Positions 1-11,600 of a stretch of 64,000 bases of DNA are shown piece after piece. The position numbers were made by a program, and so were the translations under genes. Numbering within the stretch: the stretch's first letter is position 1; every line of letters starts with the position of its first letter. Source of the DNA: Whitmania pigra (Eukaryota > Annelida > Clitellata > Hirudinida > Haemopidae); contig JAJTWR010000446.1 of the NCBI GenBank assembly GCA_021613335.1, positions 331,684 to 395,683 on the forward strand, read 5' to 3'. A model generated the notes under the pieces. It was not told the DNA's origin, did not search any database, and saw only the letters and a list, made by a program, of their open reading frames with translations.

Positions 1-434
1 GACTTCCATCTGCAAGTATGCATCGGTAAAGTCTATCTGTGTGCCCTGGTTCAGATGATCAAAGATTTCATCAGGTGTCGGCATTGGATGGCGATGCATC
101 CCTAGTGCTTGGTTGTCTTCAAATCAGCGCAAATCCTGACTGATCCGTTCTTCTTTGCAACTACAACGATCGGTGCCGCCCAATTACTGTAGCTCCCAGG
201 CCTCTTTGTTGATAACTGTGCACCGGAATCATGCTGCATCCTAACCTTGGTCTCACCAAAGCTGACCTCTGCATATCTCCGATGTATAGCCCTACGTCAC
301 CCTGTCTTCCTGATCCTCCTGGTTCTTGTAGTTCTCCGCCCTTGTAGTTTGTTGTTGCGCCTCGTGCGCTCGAGGCTATTCGGTCATTGATCGCCCGAGA
401 CCTCGTGTAGGCCCTGCCCAGAGGTCCCTGAGGA
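1..434 (-). mobile_element. degenerate Gypsy-type LTR retrotransposon fragment (protease to RT)
   Basis: Read on the minus strand, bases about 290-1 encode a retroviral-type aspartic protease motif (DSGA) followed almost at once by the start of a Ty3/Gypsy reverse transcriptase: [20 protein letters not shown], then, after a one-base frameshift near 118, IDFTDAYLQMEV. In the family the protease and RT motifs are separated by well over 100 residues, so the spacer has been deleted here. The element runs off the window start. Its 5' side is cut at about 434 by the LINE that follows. It is a dead copy; the family-level call is firm, the clade is not determined. Confidence 0.8.
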
Positions 435-3248
435 CAAACCATGTTGGTCTGGCTGTACTGTCCTCCTCTTCAGTTAAACTGCAGCAGCAAAACCTCAGTT
501 TCAACCCAACTACCTTTGAATCTCTTGCCGTTCACATAAACAAAGACGCCAAACACATAAACCTACTGACAATATACAGGACTGGAAACATAGAGACTCT
601 GTTTTTTTCAGAACTCTCGGAGCTACTGCGTCGTTTTGTCATTGGCTCCCCGACACTGTTTGTTACTGGGGACATAAATATTCACCTCGAAAAGACTGAT
701 GATTCGAACAGCCTGGTCTTCAGTAATCTCATTTCATCTTTTGGCCTCAGACAGATTGTTGCCGGTCCCACCCATGATTGCGGTGGAACCCTGGACATTG
801 TCCTTGAGAGAGACGATGATGGCTTACCTGCTACGGCGGTCGAGAAGTTGGAAAGTGGTCTTTCTGACCACAAACTTCTAACTTGGATGACTTCGTCCTC
901 ACTCCCTCGTCACATACCAGATGCAAATAAGGTCAGGCTCTGGAGGAATCTTGAAATGCCTCTCTTCGAACTACTTCTCAGCACCTCTCCTTTGACCAAC
1001 CCAGAGATGTGGACCTCCATAGATGCTAATTGCCTGGCTGAGCTTTACAATGACACTCTCGGCGAGGTAGTCGAGAGGTCCCTCCCCCTATCGACGCCAT
1101 GCTTCTACAAATACAGACAGCCATGGTTTGATGCTGAGTGCATGAGGGTGAGATCACATCTGACTCGACTCAGAAAACGGCGTGCCAGCACCGACATCAT
1201 CAGAGCTTGTGCCCGCTCGTATGCTACATCAAAAGCGTCGTAAATACTATGCCAGGCGCATAGCAGAGGTGCGCCATCCTGCCAGAAGATGGAAGCTCAT
1301 CGGAGATGCTACTGGTTTAGGCAGCGTCAGAAACAGATTGGCTGCTCCGGCCCCTCTAGTCTACCGCGAGTACCTTGATGGAAAATTGACTGCCATCCGT
1401 TCAGCCACGAGTGATGCTCCACCACCACACTTCCTTCCCTGTGTCACGGATTCGGGGCTGCAGCAATTTTAGCCAACCTCCATAGGCGAGATCCATGAGC
1501 TCATCAACTCCCTTCCCCACAAGCAGTCAGGACTTGACCCAATACCCACTTGGTTGCTGAAGAAGGTCTCGAATGTTCTTGCTCCATTCGTCGTTCATCT
1601 GTTCAACAAATCCTTACTCCTGGGCCAAGTTCCTTCACTCATTCAAGATGGCACAAGTTCAGCCCATACTCAAGAAGCCCATCCTCGACCTGTTAGCACC
1701 TTCATCGTACCGCCCAATATCGAATCTAAGCGTCATTTCAAAGCTTCTTGAACGACTCGTAATTAGACGCCTCCTGTTCTACCTCAACAGCAATGTTCTC
1801 TTTCCCAGCACACAGTCTGCCTATCGACCGCCTCACTCTACTGAGACCGCCTTACTGAAGGTTGTGTCTGACATACGCATGGCACTTGATGCAGGTCGGG
1901 TCTCCCTCCTCCTTCTGCTGGACATGTCAGCGGCCTTTGACACCGTCGACCATGACATCCTCATCGCCAGGCTGGATGAAACATTTGGAGTTCGTCACAA
2001 TGCACTGCAGTGGTTCAGAAATTATTTGTCGGAACGACATGAGACAATAGTGTCGTCACAATCTAGTCCCACCCATCTTGTGCAATCGGGCGTTCCCCAG
2101 GGATCTGTCTTGGGACCAATATTGTTCACATTATATGTGGCTGACATTGAAAGCATCATCTCCAAACATAGACTTTTTAGTCATCAGTATGCCGATGACA
2201 TTCTGATCTACGGCAACTCCAGACTTGAAGATGCCCCTACCCTTGTTGGTCGTTTGTCGGACTGCCTTCACGATATTATTTCCTGGACAGCCTCCAATAG
2301 GCTACTACTCAATGCTGACAAGACTGAAGCAATCTGGTTCGGCACCCCGGCTCGACTTGGTCACATCAGTGACCTCCCGCTTCAGCTGGCGGGTTCTTCC
2401 ATCACCCCTTCACGGACAGTCAGGAATCTGGGGGTCTACTTGGACTCTTCCCTTTTCATGAAGTCCCATGTAAATCGGGTTGCTGCTGCTTGCTATTCCA
2501 AGCTTCGCATCCTCAATGAGGCGAAGCCATTCCTACCACCTGAGGCATTCCGGTCTCTCACTATTCAATTTATTCTATCGCGGCTTTACTGCAATTCTCT
2601 GCTGGTTAACGTCAATCACCAAGTCATTAGCACCTTCCAGACCATCATGAACACGGCTGCCAGGCTCATACAAGGAGGGAGGCTATAGTACCATATCTCC
2701 CCGGTACTTGCTAATCTTCACTGGCTGAAGATCCCGGAGCGGGTGCTGTACAAGACTGCCCTCCTAGTCTACAAGGCCGCCACAGGTCAAGCCCCTCGGT
2801 ACTTGACTGAACTACTGATCAGTACCACAGCTGTCCCTGGCAGGGCATCACTCCGCTCATCCGAGACTAGGACCCTGGTCGTTCCACGGTCTCGCAGTGT
2901 CAGGCAGGGTGATCGGGCCTTTTATGTCGCCGCTCCCGTGATCTGGAACCTGCTTCCTCCGAACATTCGTCTGGCTCAATCGTCAGAAGCCTTCAAATCC
3001 GGACTGAAAACCCATCTATTTGTGACCTCATATCAATAATTCTTTAATCTATAGTTTGTTTTTTGTCCCTGTCTCTATTATTTTATTTTACTCCATTTTG
3101 TTTACTCACTTTTATTCTATTCTTATCTTATTTTATTTTATTTCATAGACTGTGTAATTGTGAGCTCTTGTTCGCCGTGCCTTTACATCCCTTCGGGATT
3201 ACATCGAGCACGTAAAATATTGGATAAATAAATGTAAAAATGTAAATG
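435..3248 (+). mobile_element. L2/CR1-like non-LTR retrotransposon, near-full pol, degenerate
   Basis: From about 435 the plus strand encodes the C-terminal half of an APE-type endonuclease (TGDINIHL near 675, GGTLDIVL near 790, SDHKLL near 865), a linker, then reverse transcriptase with GVPQGSVLGP (about 2090) and the catalytic YADD (about 2190), ending in a conserved C-terminal region that stops at 3039. The reading frame is broken at several places (around 1240, 1470-1570 and a stop at 2686), so no functional polyprotein remains. The 3' end has a short hairpin (ATCCC-TTC-GGGAT near 3190) and a TGTAAA-rich tail, as expected for L2/CR1 elements. It splits a minus-strand Gypsy element. A second, shorter copy of the same family lies at 10676-12166. 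Confidence 0.9.
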
Positions 3249-3480
3249 TTATAGTTGTTCTTTGGGCAATCCTTCTTCAGATGAAGCAAAGATCCACAGA
3301 CGAAGCACGCTTCCTTAGTTGAAGATCGCGTGTTCTCTTTAATAGGGAGATCCTGACGATTCTTCTTCCTATAGCTGCTTCTCTGAACTGCTTTCAACAT
3401 CATGGTGAAGAATGTCATCTATTGTCTCTTAAGACCTACGACGCTCTCATACTCATTGACCAGATCCGCCATCGTGCATC
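3249..3480 (-). mobile_element. gag zinc-knuckle fragment of an LTR retrotransposon
   Basis: The minus strand between about 3418 and 3245 encodes a CCHC zinc knuckle (CFVCGSLLHLKKDC) preceded by a basic stretch, the usual layout at the end of a retrotransposon Gag. It lies on the same strand as, and upstream of, the protease-RT fragment at 1-434, so the two are probably one element interrupted by the LINE at 435-3248. Upstream of 3418 the reading frame is broken. Confidence 0.65.
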
Positions 3481-3495
3481 CTTACTGTTTCTCGT

Positions 3496-3630
3496 GCATC
3501 ACCTGAAGATGAAATAGCTACAGTAGGAGACCTGCTCAGTGACCTCACAAATTTGCATATCAACAATTTCTCATTCAATTAACTATTTGGAAACAAGCTT
3601 TGTATTAAAAATTTAATCCAAATGAAAATA
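3496..3630 (+). repeat. copy of a dispersed segment also present at 54.4 kb
   Basis: This stretch is close to 90% identical by eye to about 54385-54520. Both encode the same short C-terminal peptide (core ATVGDL..DLTNLHINNFS) followed by a stop and the same AT-rich trailer. Similarity ends sharply around 3629, directly before the TOX coding segment. I do not recognise the parent gene or element. Confidence 0.7.
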
Positions 3631-3631
3631 A

Positions 3632-6600
3632 ACCAACAAACCCGGGCTGCCTCCGAAGAAGACAAGATCTCCTAAAAAGAGAAAGAGGAAAGACCCCAAC
3701 GAACCCCATAAGTGGGTATCGACAATGGACGTTGATAGTCGTTATGATGGTGATGATAACTTGCCTTCGCGCTTTTAGGTCACCGGTATTCTCTAACCTT
3801 TATTATTGTAATCCTCACTGTCGTCGTCGTCATGAAATCGACGTATGTTTCATAAACCGTCTTGCGAATTGTATACATTTCAGCAGTGATGGGTAGTTAC
3901 TAACTATAAGTAGTTAACTACTAGTTAATAACTACTTTAAAGTAGTTAGGAAGTAGTTAATAACTACTCTTTAAGAAGTAGTTAAAAAATAGTAGTTAAC
4001 TACTTTAAAAGTTATTACATTAACTACTTATTAACTACATTAACTACTTAATAACTACTCTTTAAAAAGTAGTTAAAAAATAGTAGCTAACTACTTTAAA
4101 AGTAGTTATTAACTACAAATAGTAAATTAGACCGGTGATGAGAGAGTGCATAATTTGATACTTTAAAAGTAGTTATTAACTACAAATAGTTAACTACTTT
4201 TTAACTACTTTTTTAAAAAATTTTAAAATAAAATGAAGAAAAATAATTTTTTCCAAAAGCCCTACATCGCTAACAATCACCACCTCTGTGGACAATGCAA
4301 TGCGGCTCAGAACAGTGAATATGATGATTTATATGACTATGTGGAAAGTGTACCAAACTCTTTTGATAATGTGTTAGCTGAACAGCTTAATGATTATTTA
4401 TCAAACTCCGCAAGAAATGTACAAACTCTACTTAATTATCCAACTGTTTGTGCTGCATTCATCAAGCTTAATTCAACATTACCAAGTTCGGCAGCAGTTG
4501 AAAGAATTTTTAGTGTAGCAGGGCAAGGTTTTATGTAACAGACGATGTAAATTATAGGATAATCATATTGACATGATGATTTTTTTAAGAGATCGATTGA
4601 AACATCCACTGAATACTTCTGTTTTTGATCAATTTGGATAATAAAATTTTGTTGAAAATGTTACACTAGTGTAAATAAATATGCTAATAATTATGTCTTG
4701 TTCAATAGTCCAGAAAATTAATTTTATCAAATGTCAACGGAAAAGTAGTTAAAATAGTAGTTAAAAAGTAGTTAACTACTAAGCAAGTAGTTAAGGAGTA
4801 GTTACTAACTACTTATTTAAAAAGTAATTAAAAATAGTTAGTAACTACTTTTTTATAAATGTAGTTAACTACAGTAGTTAACTACTTTTTAAGTAGTTAA
4901 AGCCCATCACTGCATTTCAGCGCAATAATCTCATGGTGACACCTTCTGTGTTTGAAGAAGAATTGTTGAGAATAAATGTTGCTGATAACACGCTGATTTA
5001 TAGCAACATTCCGTTTGCGTCCTCTTTTTACAAAGTGTTCGCATAAATTTGCTCCGTAAATGTAATTCATTTTCATGAACTTTTATTTTAAAAATACCTG
5101 GTAGATTTTGAACGATGTTATACAATATGTAACTCAATTCGTAATTTAATACTCTTTACAATATGCAACTCAATTCGTAATTCAATACTCTTTACAATAT
5201 GTAACTCAATTCGTAATTTAATACTCTTTACAATATGTAACTCAATTCGTAATTCAATACTCTTTACAATATGTAACTCAATTCGTAATTCAACATTCTT
5301 TACAGGCCGGTATCCGCGTACTCTCTCTTCTTCCGAAATGCACAGGCCGCCATCAAAAGTCAGAATCCCAGTGCCACTTTTGGCGACGCATCCAAAATTG
5401 TGGCCGCCATGTGGGACAACCTGGCAGACGACCTTAAAAACGTGAGTTTCTGAAACGTTTCAAGGAAATACGATGTTTCAGTTACGGTTTAGTTTAGTAT
5501 AATAATAACTTTACACGAGGCAATTATTCCACCTCTCTACGGTTGTTTACGATGCATTTGCTTAGAAATCGCGAAACATTCTTGACGATCACTTGAATTG
5601 AATGAATAAAAGCTCGCATTCTCTCGCTCATTCACAATTTCAACTCTTGCCAAACAATCTGTCGTTGTTTAAAAATGACAAAAAACTTAATTTACATGGA
5701 CATGCTGTTTAAAAGTAGCGAATTTTCTTTTATGTGAAAAGTTGATTGCTTTTTTAATTGCCTCATCGACATTTCTCCGAGTCCTGCGTGGTCTCATCAA
5801 TTCCTGCTTCATCATGCAACAAATGTTCATCACATTTTTATTAACAATTTTCCTGGAATTGTAATTTTGTACTTTTTTTTATGAATCCGGCGTTTAATCT
5901 AAATGCAAGTTTTACTGCGCAAGTAATTGCCGCATTAGTTTTCAAATTACGTAGCAGCATCATCTGTCCTTCCCATTTATTCTGCGCAGATCATTTGCCG
6001 GTTTTTGATCCAACTCTGAAACAATCATGTCGTTATAAAATCTCTTTTAATTCTGCCAATTAACGTTGTTTCTCTAAGCGCAGTGCTTTGTTGTCCATTA
6101 AAATTCGACGTTCTAATAATTCCCGTCAAAGTTAATAAGTCGATGCATTTAAAAACCTAAGCCGAATAATTAAACTTCTTGGGAAATTTATTTTGCCTCT
6201 TTCTTATTTTATCCTCGTTTGTTCTCAATTAACTCACACTTTCGATGTTTTTTTTGTCGAAATTTAAGTTGGCTGTTTGTGTTGTGGAGGAATTTGGAAT
6301 TTAAAGTCACATTTATTATTTAGGAGAGAGAATTTTTGCGAGAACTCAGTTGTTATGCACATATTCCCGGAGAGATTTGAGTATAGGTTTTTATTTTGTG
6401 AAATTATTTTATTAAAAGACTCGTTCGAGTAATTTGTGATGGTAAACATCCTCTGCATTGTAACTGAGGCAATAAAGAAGGATTTTTATGTGCTCTCATG
6501 AAGATTGGGAATGTGGAAGATGAGCAGATTTTTAAGAGGCACAACAATAAAAGTCACTCGGGACGATTCTGATTCACTTGTATTCTGCAGGGTCATGTTC

Positions 6601-8287
6601 TTAATCATTCTCATTAGCACTACAAATACATTCTCATTACATTGCAGTATTACAAGCGACAAATGGAGATGGCCAAAAAGGAATATCTGAAACAACTGGC
6701 AATATATCGCTCTAGTCTTGCCTCGAAGGTAAGAACGATAATAATGATGACGGTGATGATGTTTTCTGAAAGTCCAGTGGCCAAAAGATTGCGCCAATGA
6801 AAATTTATCGTGAAAGTGAATAACTTTGATTGACGATTGCTAGGAATCGCAGGGAACAACGAATTCAAACGAAGCCACGGCCTCTCAAGAGGGAGGATCA
6901 GAAGACAAGACCTCGGAAGATATTTCCTCAAGTTCTCTCAGCCAAGATCAAAATGTTTCCACTACGACCACCTGCCTGCCATCTACACAACTGGAAGCAG
7001 AGCAGCAACAAAACTCACCCGCTCAACTCTCTCCTGGTCAGCATGCATCTCAACAACCGCCGCTCGTTGCCATGGCAAAGAACTTCCAGCTTTCAGCGGA
7101 AGTAGCATCAGGGAGGTACATGATGATGAACCAGTACCCTCATTTCAACCAGCAGATGCCCTACGTGCACCCCATGTCCCATCATCACCAAGTGGTGCAG
7201 ACGAGTCATGACGATCACATTCTCATGTGCAACATCATGCCATCTTATAATCAGGTAAGTCGCATTTGTTTGTCATCTGCTTTCGTCTCTTTCAAGGTCA
7301 AGGTTTTAGTCAATGCCGACCTAGATTCCGGTATTGCACAAAGCTGATAAAGCGCTAAGTTCAATTGATTGATAGTCTTTGATAGCAATCGATGTCTAGA
7401 AGCCAAAACGAAGGAAACCGGATTAATATGCAACATTGGCACGCCACTGTAATTAAATCTAATGCTAAGCAAGATTTAGACTTAAGCAAATTGAGTGATC
7501 AATCGGCTGCCTCATCATTTAATGTCAAAAAAATGCGCCGCATTCAATTTTAATCAATCAACATTTTGATCAATGGACCAATTCATCATAATCTCCGTCA
7601 TGCTTCCATTAAAGTGGCATTCACTCAGATTCAGCAATTTGCCATCAGAAAGTCGGGGCCCCGGAGGGGACATAAAATGCCCCGTCACGTGATTGATGCG
7701 TAGCTGATGTGCTATTAATAACTTATCTGATGCAATGCAACCACAGCTTTCATTCTCGACGGAATTAGTTCACATCTATTCAATTAAAGATAAGGATACA
7801 AAACTGTGTTAATCGTCTTCATCATCGCTTAAGATGTCTCGCATGGATGAAGTCATCTCCCAGCCTCAGAACATGTACTCTAACTTCAACTATTCAACAG
7901 AGGGCTACGATTTCGTTCCACTGGAAACCTTCAACAGGTGAAGACATTATTCTTCAGCATTCTGCTGAGCGTTTACAGAAAATATTTTAAAACCCAACCT
8001 CGCTAATTAATGTGAATGGTGACGAGATATCTATTAACTAATTAGCTGGCATTACATGAACTTCTTCAGTTTTTACGTATTACCAAGAACATACGACGGC
8101 GCTTCGCTCCAAGCGGTGGCTAATCGTTAGCGCGCTTCACTTTATTGACTTAAAGCTTCCTTCATCGAAAGTGAAAAGTTGACATAAACATGAAAGCCAC
8201 TTTAACAACACTCACTATGTCATTTTACTTATTTTCAGAAATATTGAAGCCAATTCTGAACTGGATGAATCCCTAAAGATCACATAA
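3632..8287 (+). CDS. TOX: TOX-family HMG-box protein, 3' part of gene
   Basis: TOX proteins are nuclear HMG-box DNA-binding factors. Six coding segments join in phase: 3632-3711, 5306-5441, 6648-6728, 6844-7254, 7834-7937, 8239-8287. The first gives a basic nuclear-localisation stretch and the box entry ([13 protein letters not shown]). The second gives the TOX box core ([19 protein letters not shown], then [17 protein letters not shown]). The third gives helix 3 ([15 protein letters not shown]). The rest is a Gln/Ser/Met-rich tail. Introns have clear GT-AG ends, for example GTGAGT at 5442. The 5' boundary of the first segment is uncertain: an in-frame stop sits at 3629-3631, no good acceptor is visible, and repeat DNA abuts it. 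The N-terminal exons are missing from the window or displaced. A hAT element occupies the first intron. Confidence 0.9.
3884..4912 (+). mobile_element. hAT transposon with exact ends and TAGTTA arrays
   Basis: The element is bounded by terminal inverted repeats CAGTGATGGG (3884) and CCCATCACTG (ending 4912) and by a perfect 8-bp target duplication, CATTTCAG, at 3876-3883 and 4913-4920. This is diagnostic of hAT. Inside both ends are dense arrays of TAGTTA/TAACTA, in both orientations, with long AT stretches between. An ORF at 4233-4538 encodes the hAT C-terminal dimerisation motif ([15 protein letters not shown]). At 1029 bp it is too short for a full transposase, so it is a non-autonomous deletion derivative. 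It lies within a TOX intron. Confidence 0.92.
5125..5305 (+). repeat. 36-bp minisatellite, five copies, ending in a splice acceptor
   Basis: Five head-to-tail 36-bp units (5125, 5161, 5197, 5233, 5269) differ by a few bases. Each unit ends in CTTTACA; in the last it is followed by G, giving CTTTACAG, the acceptor of the TOX HMG-box exon at 5306. The first four continue CTTTACAAT instead, so they lack the AG. Confidence 0.95.
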
Positions 8288-8499
8288 ATCGGGATAATCA
8301 TAAGTAATAATAAAACGTAGATATTTGTACAGAAAGTTGGAATAAACTTTTGTAAGCTGTTCCACCTATTTATTTAGTTCCTCTCATCCATCCAACTTTA
8401 TCGAACTCATTGTTGCAGTTTCTTACAAGAATTCACTATCAGAAATGTAGAAAGCAAATTTGGTGTTTGAATTATAAATATTAACTATACTTTTACCTG

Positions 8500-8656
8500 A
8501 ATATAAACAAATTAATAAAGGAATCCATTTTTATTCGACAAATACATGACCAAGAACGCTAACAAAAATTGAATTAAATCAAATCTAAAGAAATAGTTTT
8601 AAATCAGAATTTCTGAAACTTTGTACATTTAAAAATTATTGGTTAAAAGCAATAAA
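8500..8656 (-). other. CDK9 3' UTR and TOX-CDK9 convergent gap
   Basis: Between the TOX stop (8287) and the CDK9 stop (8657) the DNA is AT-rich non-coding sequence. AATAAAAC (about 8308) and AATAAAC (about 8340) on the plus strand are plausible TOX polyadenylation signals. TTTATT near 8530 gives AATAAA on the minus strand for CDK9. The two genes are convergent and only about 370 bp apart. Confidence 0.5.
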
Positions 8657-11600
8657 TCAAAACACCCTCTCGTAGTTCTGATCGTTGTACCCGTTCATAG
8701 GTCTGTGAAGGGTGTGGCTGGCGGCGTGCTGTGCCGGACCTCCTTGTACTGCCTTTGCCTTGCGAGGAGGAGCATGCATTTCGAACATGGACATTTTGAG
8801 ATCGGAAATAACCTTGAGATCGGAAGGCATCGGCTCCTGCCAGAAAAAGTCGTGGTTGAGGGCAGTGTCCGAATCGATGCGCTGTTTCGGATCCAAGACG
8901 AGGAGTTTGTCGAGAAGATCGAGCGCATGCCTGTCCTTCACGTAAACTTCTAATCGTTCCTTCACCTTCCTTGTTTTGCCCTTTTCCAGTTCAAGTTTAT
9001 TGTAAAACTCCAACTTTTCAACTCCTGGCCACACTTCAGGCGTTATTGAGCCGCACAGGTGACTAATGAATTTTAATTGCTGTTGTTCGCTGGTACCCTG
9101 CATTATGGGACACCTAGTCCACATTTCTGCCATTATGCATCCGGCACCCCACATGTCGATGGCCGGTCCGTAGTCGCGCTCCCCTAGCAGAAGTTCGGGA
9201 GGTCTGTACCACAGGGTGACCACCCTGTTCGTATATCTGTTGGGAGCTCCTTTGCTGATGCTGTAGGCTCTGGCTAATCCAAAATCGGCCAATTTGAGTG
9301 TGCCAGTTTTTGTTATGAGAATGTTAGCAGCTTTCATATCTCTGTGAAGAATTTTGTTGTAGTGGATGAAGAAGAGACCATCCAAAAGCTGCTGCATGAT
9401 CCTTTTAACGTCACCGAGAGTGAATATCACTTGATTATTGGCAAGGAGACCAGCAAGGTCATGCTCACAAAAATCAAAAACCAAATAGAATTGGCTTCTG
9501 TATCTGTTGGCATCTGATGCTTTTGTTCTACAGACTTCAATCAAATTGACAATATTCTCATGCTTTAACAGTTGCAGTATTCTTATTTCTCTCAAGGCCG
9601 TAATGGGAAACTGAAGATATTGGAAGGGTTATAACAATTGATTAGATGAAAATGCATTGAATATGAAACATGATAATATATTTCATCTGAGAACAACTGA
9701 TTTAATTCAGTTTAGATGCTATAAAATGTACACCTTAGCAAGTCATTGGCTTATATGGCATATATACTCAGGCATACATGTTCTAACAAAGTTAATTTGT
9801 TCAGCATCAAGAAATGGTTAGCCTTATTATTTCAACAACTGATGTAATACAAGTGATAGAAAAAAGGTTATAACAGCAATTATTCTTCAAATAACTTAGG
9901 TTTAAAATAGTGCATAAAACTTAAATTTAGAGAAAATTTATAATATCATATGAAAGTATTTTTCACTTTGATTAAACAATGGCCCATTAATTCACATAAA
10001 AGGAAATTTTAGTGGATGCTTACAAATTTTGATTTATTTAATAGCTGAAAATATCAGCAAGAGTGTTAATTTAAAAGAAAGTTACCAATAAAAATGGGTA
10101 AGTCGTAATAATATTTACAGCACTGTATTTCCATTGCACAATCACTATCCACATCACTTTAACCTCTTTATGTTTTTTCGTGGTATTTACCTCCTCAAAT
10201 TCATTGTTTAATGATAAAAGCTCCCAAAATTTCCTTCAAGAAGTTTGATTGGACAAAAATGTTAATCAAGAAACTTTACGAAAAAAAACCTTAAGAAGTA
10301 AATTCAACACTCAGGTCTAAAAGGATGGAATGAATCAGTTCATTTTAAAAATATAATTTGAAGGGAAGGATATTAAATGCATGAACACTCACTCCTTCTT
10401 TCTCATTCTCCATGAGGACCTTCTTCAATGCAACAATCTTCTTTGCTTTCTTGCACCTGGCCATGAACACCTCACTGAAAATTTAAAAGTTTAAACATCA
10501 ATAATAATAATATTATAATGTTATTCATTATAATGATGATGATGATCATGATGATGAATAACATCATCATCATCATCATCATCATCCTTGTCACCACCTA
10601 TTATTAGAATAATATTATAATGTTATTATTATTACTATTATTGTCATTATCAATATCATTATTACATGACTACATTTACATTTATTTATCGAATATTTTA
10701 CGTGCTCGATGTAATCCCGAAGGGATGTAAAGGCACGGCGAACAAGAGCTCACAAATATACAGTCTATGAAATAAAATAAAATAAGATAAGAATAGAATA
10801 AAAGTGAGTAAACAAAATGGAGTAAAATAAAATAATAGAGACAGGGACAAAAAACAAACTATAGATTAAAGAATTATTGATATGAGGTCACAAATAGATG
10901 GGTTTTCAGTCCGGATTTGAAGGCTTCTGACGATTGAGCCAGACGAATGTTCGGAGGAAGCAGGTTCCAGATCACGGGAGCGGCGACATAAAAGGCCCGA
11001 TCACCCTGCCTGACACTGCGAGACCGTGGAACGACCAGGGTCCTAGTCTCGGATGAGCGGAGTGATGCCCTGCCAGGGACAGCTGTGGTACTGATCAGTA
11101 GTTCAGTCAAGTACCGAGGGGCTTGACCTGTGGCGGCCTTGTGGACTAGGATGGCAGTCTTGTACAGCACCCGCTCCGGGATCTTCAGCCAGTAAAGATT
11201 AGCAAGTACCGGGGAGATATGGTCCTATAGCCTCCCTCCTTGTATGAGCCTGGCAGCCGTGTTCATGACGGTCTGGAAGGTGCTAATGACTTGGTGATTG
11301 ACGTTAACCAGCAGAGAATTGCAGTAGTCAAGCCGCGATAGAATAAATTGAATAGTGAGAGACAGGAAAACCTCAGGTGGTAGGAATGGCTTCGCCTCCT
11401 TGAGGATGCGAAGCTTGGCATAGCAAGCAGCAGCAACCCGATTCACATGGGACTTCATGGAAAGGGAAGAGCCCAAGTAAACCCCCAGATTCCTGACTGT
11501 CCGTGAAGGGGTGATGGAAGAACCCGCCAGCTGGAGCGGGAGGTCACTGATGTGACCAAGTCGAGCCGGGGTGCCGAACCTGATTGCTTCAGTCTTGTCA

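Noticed and set aside
161..442. 93-aa minus-strand ORF
   Set aside because: It overlaps the Gypsy protease-RT frame in another phase; the retroelement motifs are in a different frame, so this ORF is a shadow.
5150..5305. possible CRISPR-like array from regular 36-bp repeats
   Set aside because: Units are directly adjacent with no spacers, inside an animal gene intron; it is a minisatellite.
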